Assembly: GCA_006212045.1 (NCBI GenBank)
Contig: PZPK01000017.1
Location: forward strand, 1-64,000
DNA: 64,000 nt
Reading direction: 5' to 3'
From: Oleiphilus sp.
GTDB lineage: Bacteria > Pseudomonadota > Gammaproteobacteria > Pseudomonadales > Oleiphilaceae
The translations under genes and the position numbers were made by a program. Under the pieces are notes generated by a model, which did not search any database, had not been told where the DNA came from, and saw nothing but the letters and a program-made list of their open reading frames with translations. Shown here piece by piece: positions 14,443 to 24,068 of this stretch. Positions within the stretch are counted from its first letter, which is position 1. The number at the start of each line of letters is the position of its first letter.

Positions 14443-16905
14443 CTATGCCTTGTGGCGCTTGTTCGCCTGTAAAAGGTTTTCAAGAAGTTCGGGCCGGTGC
14501 AGGTAGAAGCCCTGACCAAAATGCACGCCCATGTTCCGCAAATGTTCAAGAGACGCTTCGTCTTCCACAAATTCGGCAACGATCTGTTTGCCCAGTGTCT
14601 TGCCAATATCACTGATGGCGCGAACCATGGCGCGGTCAGTTTCATCATCGGCAATATTACGGACAAAACTGCCGTCGATTTTCAGAATGTCCACGGGGAG
14701 TTGTTTCAGGTAACTGAAAGACGACAGACCTGACCCGAAATCGTCCAGAGCGAATTCCGCTCCGGCTTCCTTGAGTGCCTTGATAAAATGACGTACCTCG
14801 CCAATTTTTGATATCGCGGCCGTTTCCGTAATTTCAAAACAGAGACATCGAGCAGGCACCTGATAGCGTTCCAGCAGGCCAAGAACAAAATCAGCAAAGT
14901 CATCCTGGTCAAAAGAACGGCCGGATATATTGATGTGGCAGGCATCGAGTTGTTCGAGCTGATCCTGATGCTCAGAAAAATGCCGGCATACGTCTTCGAG
15001 CACCCATCGGTCCAGAAGGTGCACTATGCCGAAGCGCTCGGCGGCGGGCAGGAATGCTCCCGGGGGGACAGTGTTTCCGTCTTCATCGCGCATGCGCACC
15101 AATACTTCAAAGCGCTTGCCAGAGGCACTGCCAAGCGCATTGATGTGTTGTGCTTCCAGAAACAGGCGGTCGTGCTCAATAGCATGCCGGATACGTGCCA
15201 GCCACTCCATTTGTGCGCGCCGGGCTGCAAGCTCTTCATCGTTCTCGTGACTCAGTAAAACGCGATTGCGCCCTTGTTCTTTGGCCAGATGGCAAGCCGA
15301 GTCCGCGGCGCGCAACAAGTCGATGCGATCACCACTGGCATGGGTGATGGGGACGATGCCGATACTGCACCCGATACTGAAGCTCCTGTCTTCCCATACA
15401 AAGGGGGTGTTTTCCAGTTTTTCCCTCAACTCTCCAGCCAATGTCAGTGCTGTCTCCGGTCCGCAACAATCAAAGATGACCCCGAATTCATCCCCTCCCA
15501 GGCGGGCCAGAAGGTCACTTTTGCGCAGGGATTGCGCCAGTGTTTGCGCCACCTGCTTCAGCAATTGGTCTCCTACAACATGGCCCAGGGTATCGTTGAT
15601 AATCTTGAACTGGTCAAGATCAATGAAGCATAGGGCATGTACAAAATTTTCGCTGCGCGCGCGCAACAGCGCGTTGTCAAGATAGCCTTCGAAGGCACGG
15701 CGATTGATCAGGCCCGTCAAGTCATCGTGCCGCGCCTGATAATTCAGTTCTTCCGCCAGGCGTTGTGATTCCGAAATATCTTCCACCAGACTGATAAAGC
15801 GCAAGCCATCGTCATCCGGGCTGCTGATCTGGGAGACCGTAATACGGGTATGGGTGACGCTCCCGTCGCTGCAAACAAGTCGCTGGGTTAGTGATATTTG
15901 TTGCTTTTCCCCTCGCCCGACGGCCAAACGGCCTTCTAACTCGACGTCTTTGTCTTCGCTGAAAATGACCTGCTGATAACGCATTCTCAACAGCTCGTCG
16001 CGACTGTATCGCAACAGTTTGCACAAGGCTGCGTTGACTTCCAGGAAGTGTCCCTGATCATCGAGCTGGGCAATGCCAAGACCGGCATGTTCGAAAGTAA
16101 GGCGAAAGGTGGATTCCGACTGGCGCAGGGCGCGGGTAAAGCGCAGGATCAGAAGAACCATTAAGGCGCCTATCAGAAGAAAGAACAGGATGGTTGCGAT
16201 CGATAGTATGTCCACCACCGCACGGTTGGCTGCGGTCATGGCGCGACGAAACTTGGCGGCGTGCTGTTCCAGCGGCATGTCCAGTTGCTCCAGACGCTCC
16301 TTTAGCTCCGGTAAGTTTTCGAGTGCATTGCTCTGATTAAGGCGCTTGTGTTCCAGTTCATCCAGAATTGACTCCAGCGCGAGTAAGCCTTCGTCACTTT
16401 CCCTCCAGGCCGAGATGGCGTCGTCAAAGTAAGGGGCGTCCGCCAGCAAGCGAAACAGCCAGATCATTCGGGGGATGTCTTCCGGGTGATTGCGACCCTG
16501 CAGGAAAAAGTTGTGTGCGGCGCTGTAGTCTTTCCGTTCCATCGCCAGACGTGCTTGAAGATCGCCCATCGGAACCAGGTGCCACTCGCGGGCATTCTGC
16601 AGATAGTAAGGCTCGCCCGAATCAGCATAGATACGAGCCATTCTGACGGTTTCGACCTGTGCGCGTGACCAGATACTTTCTCCGGCCAGATAGCCCGCAA
16701 TGCCGGTTAGTAATTGTATGACCAGTGTGGTGAACAGTATGGCGATAAAGCCAAGGCCGAACATTGCCAGTACATAGGGAGAGGCTCGCCGTCCAGGGGC
16801 GTTGCTGCGGACTGGCTGTGGGGGCATGTACAGGACTCCAATGGACTGGGCAAGACGGCTTAAACGGGTGTTTGGCCGGGTTGACACACTAGTATAGTCA
16901 AGCAT
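14443..16905 (-). CDS. Membrane PAS–GGDEF–EAL c-di-GMP enzyme
   Basis: About 820 residues. TM1 is near residues 44–66 and TM2 near 236–257, enclosing a helical periplasmic sensor. A PAS domain (about 262–375) precedes GGDEF (about 400–555) and EAL (about 570–810). The GGDEF motif is intact in ARLGGDEFGVIF, with an RxxD inhibitory site (RKSD) five residues before it. The EAL signature is EVLVRMRD. Other phosphodiesterase residues are present: HINISGRSF, FEITET, DDFGSG, KIDGSF, EFVEDE and FGQGFYLHRP. Both synthesis and breakdown of c-di-GMP are therefore possible. Start at ATG 16905 has GGAG upstream. It is paralogous to the protein at 21610–24063. Confidence 0.94.
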   Translation of the reverse strand: MLDYTSVSTRPNTRLSRLAQSIGVLYMPPQPVRSNAPGRRASPYVLAMFGLGFIAILFTTLVIQLLTGIAGYLAGESIWSRAQVETVRMARIYADSGEPYYLQNAREWHLVPMGDLQARLAMERKDYSAAHNFFLQGRNHPEDIPRMIWLFRLLADAPYFDDAISAWRESDEGLLALESILDELEHKRLNQSNALENLPELKERLEQLDMPLEQHAAKFRRAMTAANRAVVDILSIATILFFLLIGALMVLLILRFTRALRQSESTFRLTFEHAGLGIAQLDDQGHFLEVNAALCKLLRYSRDELLRMRYQQVIFSEDKDVELEGRLAVGRGEKQQISLTQRLVCSDGSVTHTRITVSQISSPDDDGLRFISLVEDISESQRLAEELNYQARHDDLTGLINRRAFEGYLDNALLRARSENFVHALCFIDLDQFKIINDTLGHVVGDQLLKQVAQTLAQSLRKSDLLARLGGDEFGVIFDCCGPETALTLAGELREKLENTPFVWEDRSFSIGCSIGIVPITHASGDRIDLLRAADSACHLAKEQGRNRVLLSHENDEELAARRAQMEWLARIRHAIEHDRLFLEAQHINALGSASGKRFEVLVRMRDEDGNTVPPGAFLPAAERFGIVHLLDRWVLEDVCRHFSEHQDQLEQLDACHINISGRSFDQDDFADFVLGLLERYQVPARCLCFEITETAAISKIGEVRHFIKALKEAGAEFALDDFGSGLSSFSYLKQLPVDILKIDGSFVRNIADDETDRAMVRAISDIGKTLGKQIVAEFVEDEASLEHLRNMGVHFGQGFYLHRPELLENLLQANKRHKA

Positions 16906-17002
16906 GTGCAAGCTCTCCAATCTGGACTTTAGCGTGTCGCATTGCGTTCACTTGCCCTGTTTTGTTACCGATCCCGACAGTACTTCCACGTGCCATAATT
17001 TA

Positions 17003-17025
17003 GGCGTACAATTGTACGCTATAAT
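17003..17025 (+). promoter_or_regulatory. FabR-like palindrome overlapping the yqfA promoter
   Basis: GCGTACAATTGTACGC (17004–17019) is a perfect 16-bp palindrome directly abutting a consensus -10 TATAAT (17020–17025). Extended by one base it closely matches the E. coli FabR operator pattern AGCGTACA-NN-TGTtCGCT, known upstream of fabA, fabB and yqfA. The -35 region is weak. Binding here would block RNA polymerase. Confidence 0.65.
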
Positions 17026-17149
17026 GCCTTGGGTTCCGTTCACAAGCATCGGCGGTTAAAAAGAATGCTCGTCACCGGCTGGTCTTCGACAGGTGAAGCA
17101 TTCGGGACAACAATTTTTCAGGTCTGAGCCTGATAGGAGAGGAGTTTGC

Positions 17150-17836
17150 ATGAAGCACAGTATCAGCGTGGGCGAACAAGGATGTGATACGCCATATCCA
17201 TTTGTTGAAGAATGCCTGAATTTTCTAACGCATGGTGTCGGGGCGGTGCTGAGTGTTGTCGGGCTTTGTATGTTGCTGATAAGCGCGACAGGCCAGCAAG
17301 ATAGCTGGAAAACGCTCAGTGTCATCATTTATGGCGCGAGCCTGTTTATGCTGTATTTTTGCTCGACGCTTTATCATGCGAGTCGTCATCCCGGGCGCCG
17401 GGAAGTTTTCAAGACTCTGGACCATTGCGCGATCTATCTCTTAATCGCAGGTTCTTACACCCCGTTTCTGCTGGTCACGATGCGTGATGGTTGGGGCTGG
17501 ACGCTGTTTGCCTTAATTTGGGGGATCGCTGCATTCGGTATCGTGATGAAACTGGTGTTCAAACATCGTTTCCATGCCCTGCGCGTCGCGACTTATCTGT
17601 TGATGGGCTGGTTGGTTGTCCTTGCAAGCGATGAGTTGATAGCTAAGCTTGCCCGGGACGGAATTACCCTGCTGGTAGCAGGGGGGCTGGTTTATACGGC
17701 AGGCGTCATTTTTTATGTGGGTGATCGCATTCCCTACAATCATGCGATTTGGCATGTTTTTGTGATGGCAGGCAGTGTGTTGCACTTTTTGGCGGTACTT
17801 TACTATGTCGTTCCGGCATCACCGGAAATCATCTAG
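17150..17836 (+). CDS. yqfA: Hemolysin III family (PAQR/YqfA/TrhA-like) membrane protein
   Basis: 228 residues with seven predicted hydrophobic segments. CREST/PAQR-superfamily marks are present: CSTLYHASRH after TM2, LDHCAIYLLIAGSYTPF, and NHAIWHVFVMAGSVLHFLAVLYY at the C-terminus, supplying the Ser, Asp and three His of the putative metal-dependent hydrolase site. Despite the family name, bacterial members are linked to membrane lipid and energetics homeostasis rather than to haemolysis. Start ATG 17150 has GGAGAGGAG just upstream. The 3' end overlaps the antiporter gene by 4 bp in convergent orientation. Regulation by a FabR-type repressor is suggested by the palindrome at 17004–17019. Confidence 0.93.
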   Translation: MKHSISVGEQGCDTPYPFVEECLNFLTHGVGAVLSVVGLCMLLISATGQQDSWKTLSVIIYGASLFMLYFCSTLYHASRHPGRREVFKTLDHCAIYLLIAGSYTPFLLVTMRDGWGWTLFALIWGIAAFGIVMKLVFKHRFHALRVATYLLMGWLVVLASDELIAKLARDGITLLVAGGLVYTAGVIFYVGDRIPYNHAIWHVFVMAGSVLHFLAVLYYVVPASPEII

Positions 17837-19077
17837 GTACCCGGCCGGCGGAACAGTGGGCTCTCTTCTTTGCCTTGTTGCCGGGTGAGATAGCTATGCA
17901 TGAGTAAAGGTTGAACAATCAGGGTAAATGCGGTCAGGAAGAAGGCCAGACACAAAAAATGATCCCTGTTTGGGTAGCTCTCCGGAATCATCAAAATCAG
18001 CGCTGCTGATACAGCGCCGCGCAGTCCGCCAAGCACCATGACATGCTGCCAGGATGCCGGCAGGGGTTTGTGCAACGCTAGAAATAAAAGGCCGCCACTA
18101 TAGACGACAAGCAGTCGTGCGAGCAGCATCGCGCCCAAGCCAATTGCCAGCGCAAAGGCCGGAAGATTGAACTCATGCAGGCCAGTGGCGACCCCCAGCA
18201 GAAAGAACAGAAAGCTGTTCAGTGTTTCGTTAATGTAAGACCAAAAGGCATCGAGACGAATCGATTCCCTGTTCTGTGTGGGTTGGCGCGAAAGGTGCTG
18301 ATATACAAGGGCCGCCGCCAGCACGGCAATGACGCCGGAACAGTGCAGGACATATTCGCACAGCATAAACAGGAGCAGGGCAGAGGCCAGTCCCATTGAA
18401 GCACTGTAAAACACCTGTTCTTCGTTCCATACCGAAAGGACTTTTGATGTCAACCAGCCGACGGCCAAACCGATCGGAATGGCGAGGCCCACGGCATAGA
18501 GTAGTTTTCCACCCGCATCAACCGGAACAAACTCCTGTTGCTCAATCACGAGTGCGAACAGTAGGGTGAATACCACCACAGTAGTGCCGTCGTTAAACAG
18601 GGACTCGCCTTCTACCAGCATCTCCAGTTTCGAAGTCAGCCCGAAGCGCTGAAACACCGAGCCGACGGCGATTGGATCGGTGGCACCGATGGCGGCGCCG
18701 AACAAGATGCCGTGCAGTGCCGGAATTCCCAGCGCCCAGGCCAGCGGTAAACCGATCAAAAACGCGGTGGCAATGACTCCCGGAACCGCATAAAACAGAA
18801 TCGCGCCGGTGTTTGCGCGCATGGCTTGGGCATCAACATGGCGGCCGCTGGCATAAATCAGCAGCGGCAGAAAGAAAAACAGAATGACATCAGGATCAAA
18901 ATCGAGCGCTGGCCAGGACAGAAAGTCGCCATGCTTTTTTAGCAAGCCATAGGCGATACCGAGCAGCAGAATCCAGGCTTCGGCGGGTAGGCGCGAATGC
19001 CGGGTGTAATGTTTCACCCCGGCGAACAGCAACAGTAAGCTTGAGAAAATCAGAATCTGAAGCAGTACATCGGACAT
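17833..19077 (-). CDS. Na+/H+ antiporter, CPA1 family
   Basis: 414 residues with about 11–12 hydrophobic helices. The monovalent cation:proton antiporter signatures are FGAAIGATDPIAVGSVF (the unwound TM4-like region) and EGESLFNDGTTVVVFTLLF, where the Asn-Asp pair is the ion-binding site. The short C-terminus lacks a regulatory TrkA or cNMP domain. It exchanges cytoplasmic sodium or potassium for protons, in keeping with a saline habitat. AGGAG lies 7 nt ahead of the ATG. It lies directly downstream (30 bp) of the carboxylesterase gene and could be co-transcribed. Confidence 0.93.
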   Translation of the reverse strand: MSDVLLQILIFSSLLLLFAGVKHYTRHSRLPAEAWILLLGIAYGLLKKHGDFLSWPALDFDPDVILFFFLPLLIYASGRHVDAQAMRANTGAILFYAVPGVIATAFLIGLPLAWALGIPALHGILFGAAIGATDPIAVGSVFQRFGLTSKLEMLVEGESLFNDGTTVVVFTLLFALVIEQQEFVPVDAGGKLLYAVGLAIPIGLAVGWLTSKVLSVWNEEQVFYSASMGLASALLLFMLCEYVLHCSGVIAVLAAALVYQHLSRQPTQNRESIRLDAFWSYINETLNSFLFFLLGVATGLHEFNLPAFALAIGLGAMLLARLLVVYSGGLLFLALHKPLPASWQHVMVLGGLRGAVSAALILMIPESYPNRDHFLCLAFFLTAFTLIVQPLLMHSYLTRQQGKEESPLFRRPGT

Positions 19078-19106
19078 GGCTTTTCTCCTGGCTTACAGGC
19101 TTTTCT

Positions 19107-19781
19107 TCAGGTGCCTGTGGCGTTACCCAACAAGCCTTGTATAACGACGGATAAGTCCCTGATTTCCTGAAGGCTGACTTCGTGCCCGATCGGGTAGTGC
19201 CGAAATTCAGGTTCCAGTCCGAGCGCCTTCAGTCGCTCGCACGCTGCCAAGCCCATGCGTTCAGGAACCATATCGTCTTCTGTGCCATGAAACAGATGGA
19301 CCGGGATGGCGCTGTTGGCCGGATGCACACGCAGATCATCGCCCGAGGCAAAATAGGTAGAAAGCGCCAGTATTCCCGCCAGTGGCTTCTCGTAGCTTAA
19401 ACCGCACTGGTAAACCACGGCGCCGCCCTGGGAAAAACCGGCCAGAAGAATCTGCTCGCTGGGTATTCCCCGCTCGATTTCCTGTGCGATCAGCGCACGA
19501 ATCGCGTCACTGGACTGCCGGATTTGTGCATGGTCAATCTTGCGCTCGAGGCCCAGCTCCAGAATGTCATACCATGCCGGCATGACGAAGCCGCCATTGA
19601 TGGTGACCGGAATTTCAGGTGCGTGGGGGAATATAAATCGAAGTGGTAACTCATCCGGCAGCGCAAGATGGGGCACGATCGCCTCAAAGTCATGCCCACT
19701 CGCGCCGAGACCATGTAGCCAGATAACCGAGCCCAACGGTGCCTCGCCTGTTTCGACCGTAATATGAGGTAGCAATGCCAT
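19107..19781 (-). CDS. Carboxylesterase/acyl-protein thioesterase-like alpha/beta hydrolase
   Basis: 224 residues, the typical length for the EstB/APT1 group. The oxyanion region is VIWLHGLGASGHDF. The nucleophile Ser117 lies in AGFSQGGAV, the acid Asp169 in HGTEDDMVP and the catalytic His200 in PIGHEVS. It should cleave short-chain carboxylic esters or thioesters in the cytoplasm; there is no signal peptide. It is the first of two genes with the antiporter at 30-bp spacing. Confidence 0.93.
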   Translation of the reverse strand: MALLPHITVETGEAPLGSVIWLHGLGASGHDFEAIVPHLALPDELPLRFIFPHAPEIPVTINGGFVMPAWYDILELGLERKIDHAQIRQSSDAIRALIAQEIERGIPSEQILLAGFSQGGAVVYQCGLSYEKPLAGILALSTYFASGDDLRVHPANSAIPVHLFHGTEDDMVPERMGLAACERLKALGLEPEFRHYPIGHEVSLQEIRDLSVVIQGLLGNATGT

Positions 19782-19884
19782 CGCTGTGGTTCCAAGTCGC
19801 GCTATCGATGTGGCCTAGTGTAATACAGTTTGGCCAGGTGTTTCAGCCGCCATTCAAATAGCGTGAGACAAAGTCATCGCAAGC

Positions 19885-20424
19885 TTAGCGGAATAGTCGA
19901 ACGATGTCCTTGAACTGAGGGTGTCCGGCATCGCGCATCAGCTCAAACAGACACATTTCCAGCGTTGTGATTTCAATACCCGTCCGATTCAGTTTTCCCA
20001 AGGCAAGGTCGATATTGTCTGCCTCCCGGGACGATATGCAATCGGCTACCACTTCTACCTGATAGTGTTGGGCAGAAAGCCCAAGCGCCGTTTGATAAAC
20101 GCAGACGTGAGCCTCGATGCCACTGACCAGCCACTGTCCTTTGCCACTTGCCCGCACTGCTGCATTAAAGGCTTCGGTGCCGCAGGCGCCAAAACTTGTT
20201 TTGTTTATCGCTGCGATACCCTCAAGTTGTTCCTTCAATTCGGGGACCGTCGGCCCCAGTTTGTCGACACAGTGCTCAAGATAAATGACGGGCATCCCGA
20301 GTTGTCGACAGCCCTGAATCAGCTTTGAGGTTTGCGCGATGAACTGCGCGCTTTGGTGCATCAGACGAGCAAGTTTTCCCTGCACATCGACGACAATCAG
20401 TCCGCAGTTGTTTTGTTCAAGCAT
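19885..20424 (-). CDS. Isochorismatase-family cysteine hydrolase (YcaC-like)
   Basis: 179 residues. The catalytic triad of the family is visible: Asp13 in LIVVDVQGKLA, Lys75 in AINKTSFGAC and Cys108 in GIEAHVCVYQTAL, with a cis-peptide-type VSGIEAH turn before the Cys. Such enzymes hydrolyse amides or imides (nicotinamidase, ureidoacrylate or unknown substrates). There is no isochorismate pathway nearby, so siderophore function is unlikely. It stands alone with gaps of about 100–160 bp on each side. Confidence 0.9.
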   Translation of the reverse strand: MLEQNNCGLIVVDVQGKLARLMHQSAQFIAQTSKLIQGCRQLGMPVIYLEHCVDKLGPTVPELKEQLEGIAAINKTSFGACGTEAFNAAVRASGKGQWLVSGIEAHVCVYQTALGLSAQHYQVEVVADCISSREADNIDLALGKLNRTGIEITTLEMCLFELMRDAGHPQFKDIVRLFR

Positions 20425-20583
20425 GGCCGGCGCTCCAAAAGGGTGACAGCGTTTATTCTAGGGGACAGCGCATAACAATGGCAGCTGTTTTCAGAACGTC
20501 CTTGCAGTCTATGAACGATTGCCCATGCGGTGGTCCAAAAGCGTGTGATCGATGCCTTGTATTCAAATCCATGATTGATAAGG

Positions 20584-21462
20584 TCAAGTGTTGTTTGCGC
20601 GAACTGTATGCGGCTTTTTTTCTGCATTCAGCAGTCTGGCAGGGGCCAATTCATCTGCGGAATACCCGTCAGGATAACTGCGCTTTCCATCCGGTACTTT
20701 TTGCTGATGGCCCATTAAGCCCAAACGCATGAGTCGTCCCCGCATTCTTAACAGGGCAGGAATCATCGTTCTAGCCCACGCAGGAGGCGGTTTCAGCCCC
20801 AGCGAACGGCGGGTTCGATCATTCAGTAGGGTGCTCGTCACTGGTTCAACAAAGCCTGCAAGCCAGTCAGTCAGCCATGACTTGACGATGCCCAGGGTGG
20901 CCTTGGCAACCTGTGCATTGGCTTGGCTATATGTGAACTGCTCTTCCACGAATTGCTCACTCCAGCGGCGCATGTCATCCAGCGATGCCGGTATGGAATG
21001 GATCCCCATGCGGACACCAATTTGCCGCCAGACATTGAACAGTGCGACCTTTTCCTTACTCATTAAGGGCCGCCAACCGAAGCGCTCTATCCAGTCAATC
21101 GGGTCGATGACGAAGGTAGAAAGTGTAAACAGGTAATCGTCATTGGATATTTGATAATGCGCATGCGTTTTGTTCATGCGGTTGAGGAATTGTGATCCGG
21201 GTGCCTCCTCGTAGCCGTGCTGCAGGATATTGATGAGCAACAGGACAGTATCGTCATATCGTTTTTGCCCGTTCTTTTCGAACTCTCCGGTTTTATGCAG
21301 AAGCCTGGCGATAGAAGGGACGGAAAAGGTTCGGAACAGTCCCAGTTCCAGAGATCGCTGAAAATCCCAGATGAATCTGTCTTCCAGAGTCAGTCGGACA
21401 ATTTCGCGATACGCGACATCGGGGTCAAGGGCTTTAATTTTAGACGATATCGCCGTGTCCAT
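20584..21462 (-). CDS. Oxygenase MpaB family protein (DUF2236)
   Basis: About 292 residues. Conserved blocks of the MpaB/DUF2236 family are present: LGLFRTFSVPSIARLLHKTGEF, then KRYDDTVLLL, HGYEEAPGSQFLNRMNKTHAHY, ISNDDYLFTLSTFV and DWIERFGWRPL. The His/Asp/Tyr-rich middle region is expected to bind a haem or metal; latex-clearing protein and fungal MpaB are known relatives that cleave isoprenoid chains. Here the substrate is unknown. Start at ATG 21462 is preferred to GTG 21486. No signal peptide or membrane segment is evident at the N-terminus. Confidence 0.85.
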   Translation of the reverse strand: MDTAISSKIKALDPDVAYREIVRLTLEDRFIWDFQRSLELGLFRTFSVPSIARLLHKTGEFEKNGQKRYDDTVLLLINILQHGYEEAPGSQFLNRMNKTHAHYQISNDDYLFTLSTFVIDPIDWIERFGWRPLMSKEKVALFNVWRQIGVRMGIHSIPASLDDMRRWSEQFVEEQFTYSQANAQVAKATLGIVKSWLTDWLAGFVEPVTSTLLNDRTRRSLGLKPPPAWARTMIPALLRMRGRLMRLGLMGHQQKVPDGKRSYPDGYSADELAPARLLNAEKKPHTVRANNT

Positions 21463-21609
21463 TCGAACGTTTCCCCATGCTGCCACACACTCAGATGAAA
21501 GTAATTGGCAGTTTTTGTCTCGGGTTGTTTTGAGTTTGATGCAGTTTAAACACTATTGCCCAGCCCTGCCATTTTTGATCAGCGGTCCGCACCGGCGCGT
21601 CGTAGCCAA

Positions 21610-24063
21610 CTAGGCTTTCAGACTTTGATTGCCTTCCGATGCCTTGAGGTCTGCCAGAATATTGGTTAAGGGTTCAGGTTTGTGGAAATGGTAACCCTGG
21701 GCATAATCAACATCGAGAGATTTGAGAATTTCGACACTGCGCTGGTCTTCCACAAATTCAGCGATGGTGGCTTTTCCGGTCGCATGGGCGATGCTGTTCA
21801 TGGACGAAACCAGTGCCTGATCAATCTTGTCATTTGCCAGCTGGCGAATAAACATACCGTCAATTTTGACATAGTCGACCGGCATATTCTTGAGGTGGCC
21901 GAAGGAAGAGAAGCCGCTGCCAAAGTCATCAAGCGACAGTGTGTAGCCTTCGCTTTGCAGCTTGCGCATAAACTGCGTGGCGGAGGCATAGTTGGCCATG
22001 GCAACCGTTTCTGTGACTTCAAAACACAGATGCTGCTTGAACTGTGGGTAGAGTCCAAGCTGCTCGAAAATTGCATTGGCGCTGACGGAATTTGAAACGG
22101 TCTGGGCCGACAGATTGATGCTGATCACCCATTCCTGCGGCAGGTAACTACGATATTCGTCCAGCGTTTTCAGAGACTCCGTAACAACCCACAGGTCAAT
22201 TTTGTGTGCCAGATGATAGCGCTCGGCAGCAGGGAGAAAGGCCCCTGGAGGAATAATGTTGCCTTCGTTATCACGCATTCTGATCAGAATTTCTCCCTTG
22301 TAAACTTCTTTGTCATTGGGGTTGAGGGTATGTATGCGTTGCAGAAACAGGACGAAACGATCCGTACTTTCCAGAGCTTTGTTGATCTCGTTAAACCAGT
22401 TCATTTCCTCTAGTGTGTCTTTTGCCGCCGTGTTCTCGTCGTCGAAGATGACGGTGCGATTTCGACCCAGATTTTTCGCTGTGTAGCAGGCACTGTCCGC
22501 CTCGGAAAGTAGTTGCTGACTGGTCTGGTTGCTGGAATCTATCACTGTAATGCCAGCGCTGATGCCAATGTCAAAAAACTTGTCCTCCCAGCTGAAGCGG
22601 TTGTCGATAATGGCTTCCCGAACATTGGCCACCACCTCATTGGCTTTTTCCGGCAGGCAGTTCTCTAACAACAGCGCAAATTCATCTCCACCGAAGCGGG
22701 CCACAATATCGTCCTTGCGTATGGCATGTTGTATCAGATCTGCAACCTGTTTGAGTAACTCATCGCCGGCCACATGACCACAGGTATCATTGACGATCTT
22801 GAACTGGTCCAGATCCAGAAAACACAGGCAGTGCTGCCCATCGCTGCCGCCCGTTTTTTCGATAGCGGCTTCCAGTAGTGTGTTGAATTCATTGCGATTG
22901 ATCAGGCCGGTTAAGGCGTCATGACTGGCCTGATAGCTCAGGCGATTCGACAGCTTGTACAAATCGCTGACGTCCTGGGACACAATCAGCACGACAAATT
23001 CGTCTTCAATCTCGATACAGCGCGCGACATCCCTGACCCAGGGATAAAGCCCGTCGCGCTGTTGATAGCGCAATTGCCAATGATGTTGCTCGTAGGGTTT
23101 GTAAAAGGACCTTCTCAGATGCTGTTCAAAGCTGGCCTGATCTTCTTCGCAATACAGGATTGAGGCGGGTTGCCCGATCAACTGTTCGGCTTGCTTGCCG
23201 GTAACCTCCAGGCCATAACGATTAATGTTGATCAGAATGCCGTCGCGGTTAACCGTCAGGAAGGTGGCAGGGTTGTTTTCATACAGGGTCCGATAACTGT
23301 CCTGCCATTGCGTCAATTGGTGGGCCATACTGCGCAGTGCCAATTCCATGTCTTTGAATTCTCTGGAGCGAAAATCCTGTGGCGCCGGCATCGGTTTGTC
23401 CGGATTGGCCAAATCGTTTGCAAGACTGACCAGCCTTTGGGACGGATTGATCACCAGGTATCGCAGCAGCCACCATATGAGAAGGGTGGTGGTCAAACTG
23501 AGCCCGAACCAAATGGAGGCATCGATCAACACGCGTTGCCCTGCCAGGGCGACTGCTTCACTGAGGTCTGCGACCAGAACCAGGCGATCCACTAATTGTG
23601 AAGCCCCATGTTCCTGGCTCTGCCGACTCAGGGATGCCTGGTAAATGATTCGGGGAGGGTGCCCCTTGAGTTGTGCGAGCGACAAAGCATTGGGGGTATC
23701 AGCAAGGTGCCTGACGAGATTCGGGTCATCAATTTCTTTGAGCTGTTTGCCTTCATAGGATCGAAGGGTAGCGCTGAAAACCCGATTTTCCTGATCGAGT
23801 AACAGCGCAAGTGAAATCAACTCGACGGTCTGACTCTGCTCGATCGCCGAACGCACTATGCCTTTGGTGTTATAGCGTATAGCGGACTCAATGGACGCGG
23901 AAAGCAGGTTACCGGAAGACAGAAGTTGCTGCTTGGCACTGTCAAGCACTTCGCTTTGAACGTTCTGATAACGTATGAAGGTGTAACCGCTGAAACCGGC
24001 AAACAAGAGGATAAAAAGGATTGCCGGTACCGCACGGTTAATCGAGAGCAACAGCTTGCGCAT
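21610..24063 (-). CDS. Membrane PAS–GGDEF–EAL c-di-GMP enzyme, paired with a binding lipoprotein
   Basis: 817 residues. TM1 is near residues 10–30 and TM2 near 178–200, flanking a roughly 150-residue periplasmic sensor; HAMP-like linker, PAS (about 255–365), GGDEF (375–540) and EAL (555–800) follow. GGDEF is intact in ARFGGDEFALLL with the RxxD inhibitory site RKDD five residues earlier. The EAL signature reads EILIRMRD, with INLSAQTV, FEVTET, DDFGSGFSSF, KIDGMF and YAQGYHFHKP all present. It closely resembles the 14443–16905 protein in the catalytic half. Only 5 bp separate it from the upstream binding-lipoprotein gene, so the two are almost certainly co-transcribed. Confidence 0.95.
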   Translation of the reverse strand: MRKLLLSINRAVPAILFILLFAGFSGYTFIRYQNVQSEVLDSAKQQLLSSGNLLSASIESAIRYNTKGIVRSAIEQSQTVELISLALLLDQENRVFSATLRSYEGKQLKEIDDPNLVRHLADTPNALSLAQLKGHPPRIIYQASLSRQSQEHGASQLVDRLVLVADLSEAVALAGQRVLIDASIWFGLSLTTTLLIWWLLRYLVINPSQRLVSLANDLANPDKPMPAPQDFRSREFKDMELALRSMAHQLTQWQDSYRTLYENNPATFLTVNRDGILININRYGLEVTGKQAEQLIGQPASILYCEEDQASFEQHLRRSFYKPYEQHHWQLRYQQRDGLYPWVRDVARCIEIEDEFVVLIVSQDVSDLYKLSNRLSYQASHDALTGLINRNEFNTLLEAAIEKTGGSDGQHCLCFLDLDQFKIVNDTCGHVAGDELLKQVADLIQHAIRKDDIVARFGGDEFALLLENCLPEKANEVVANVREAIIDNRFSWEDKFFDIGISAGITVIDSSNQTSQQLLSEADSACYTAKNLGRNRTVIFDDENTAAKDTLEEMNWFNEINKALESTDRFVLFLQRIHTLNPNDKEVYKGEILIRMRDNEGNIIPPGAFLPAAERYHLAHKIDLWVVTESLKTLDEYRSYLPQEWVISINLSAQTVSNSVSANAIFEQLGLYPQFKQHLCFEVTETVAMANYASATQFMRKLQSEGYTLSLDDFGSGFSSFGHLKNMPVDYVKIDGMFIRQLANDKIDQALVSSMNSIAHATGKATIAEFVEDQRSVEILKSLDVDYAQGYHFHKPEPLTNILADLKASEGNQSLKA

Positions 24064-24068
24064 ACTTC

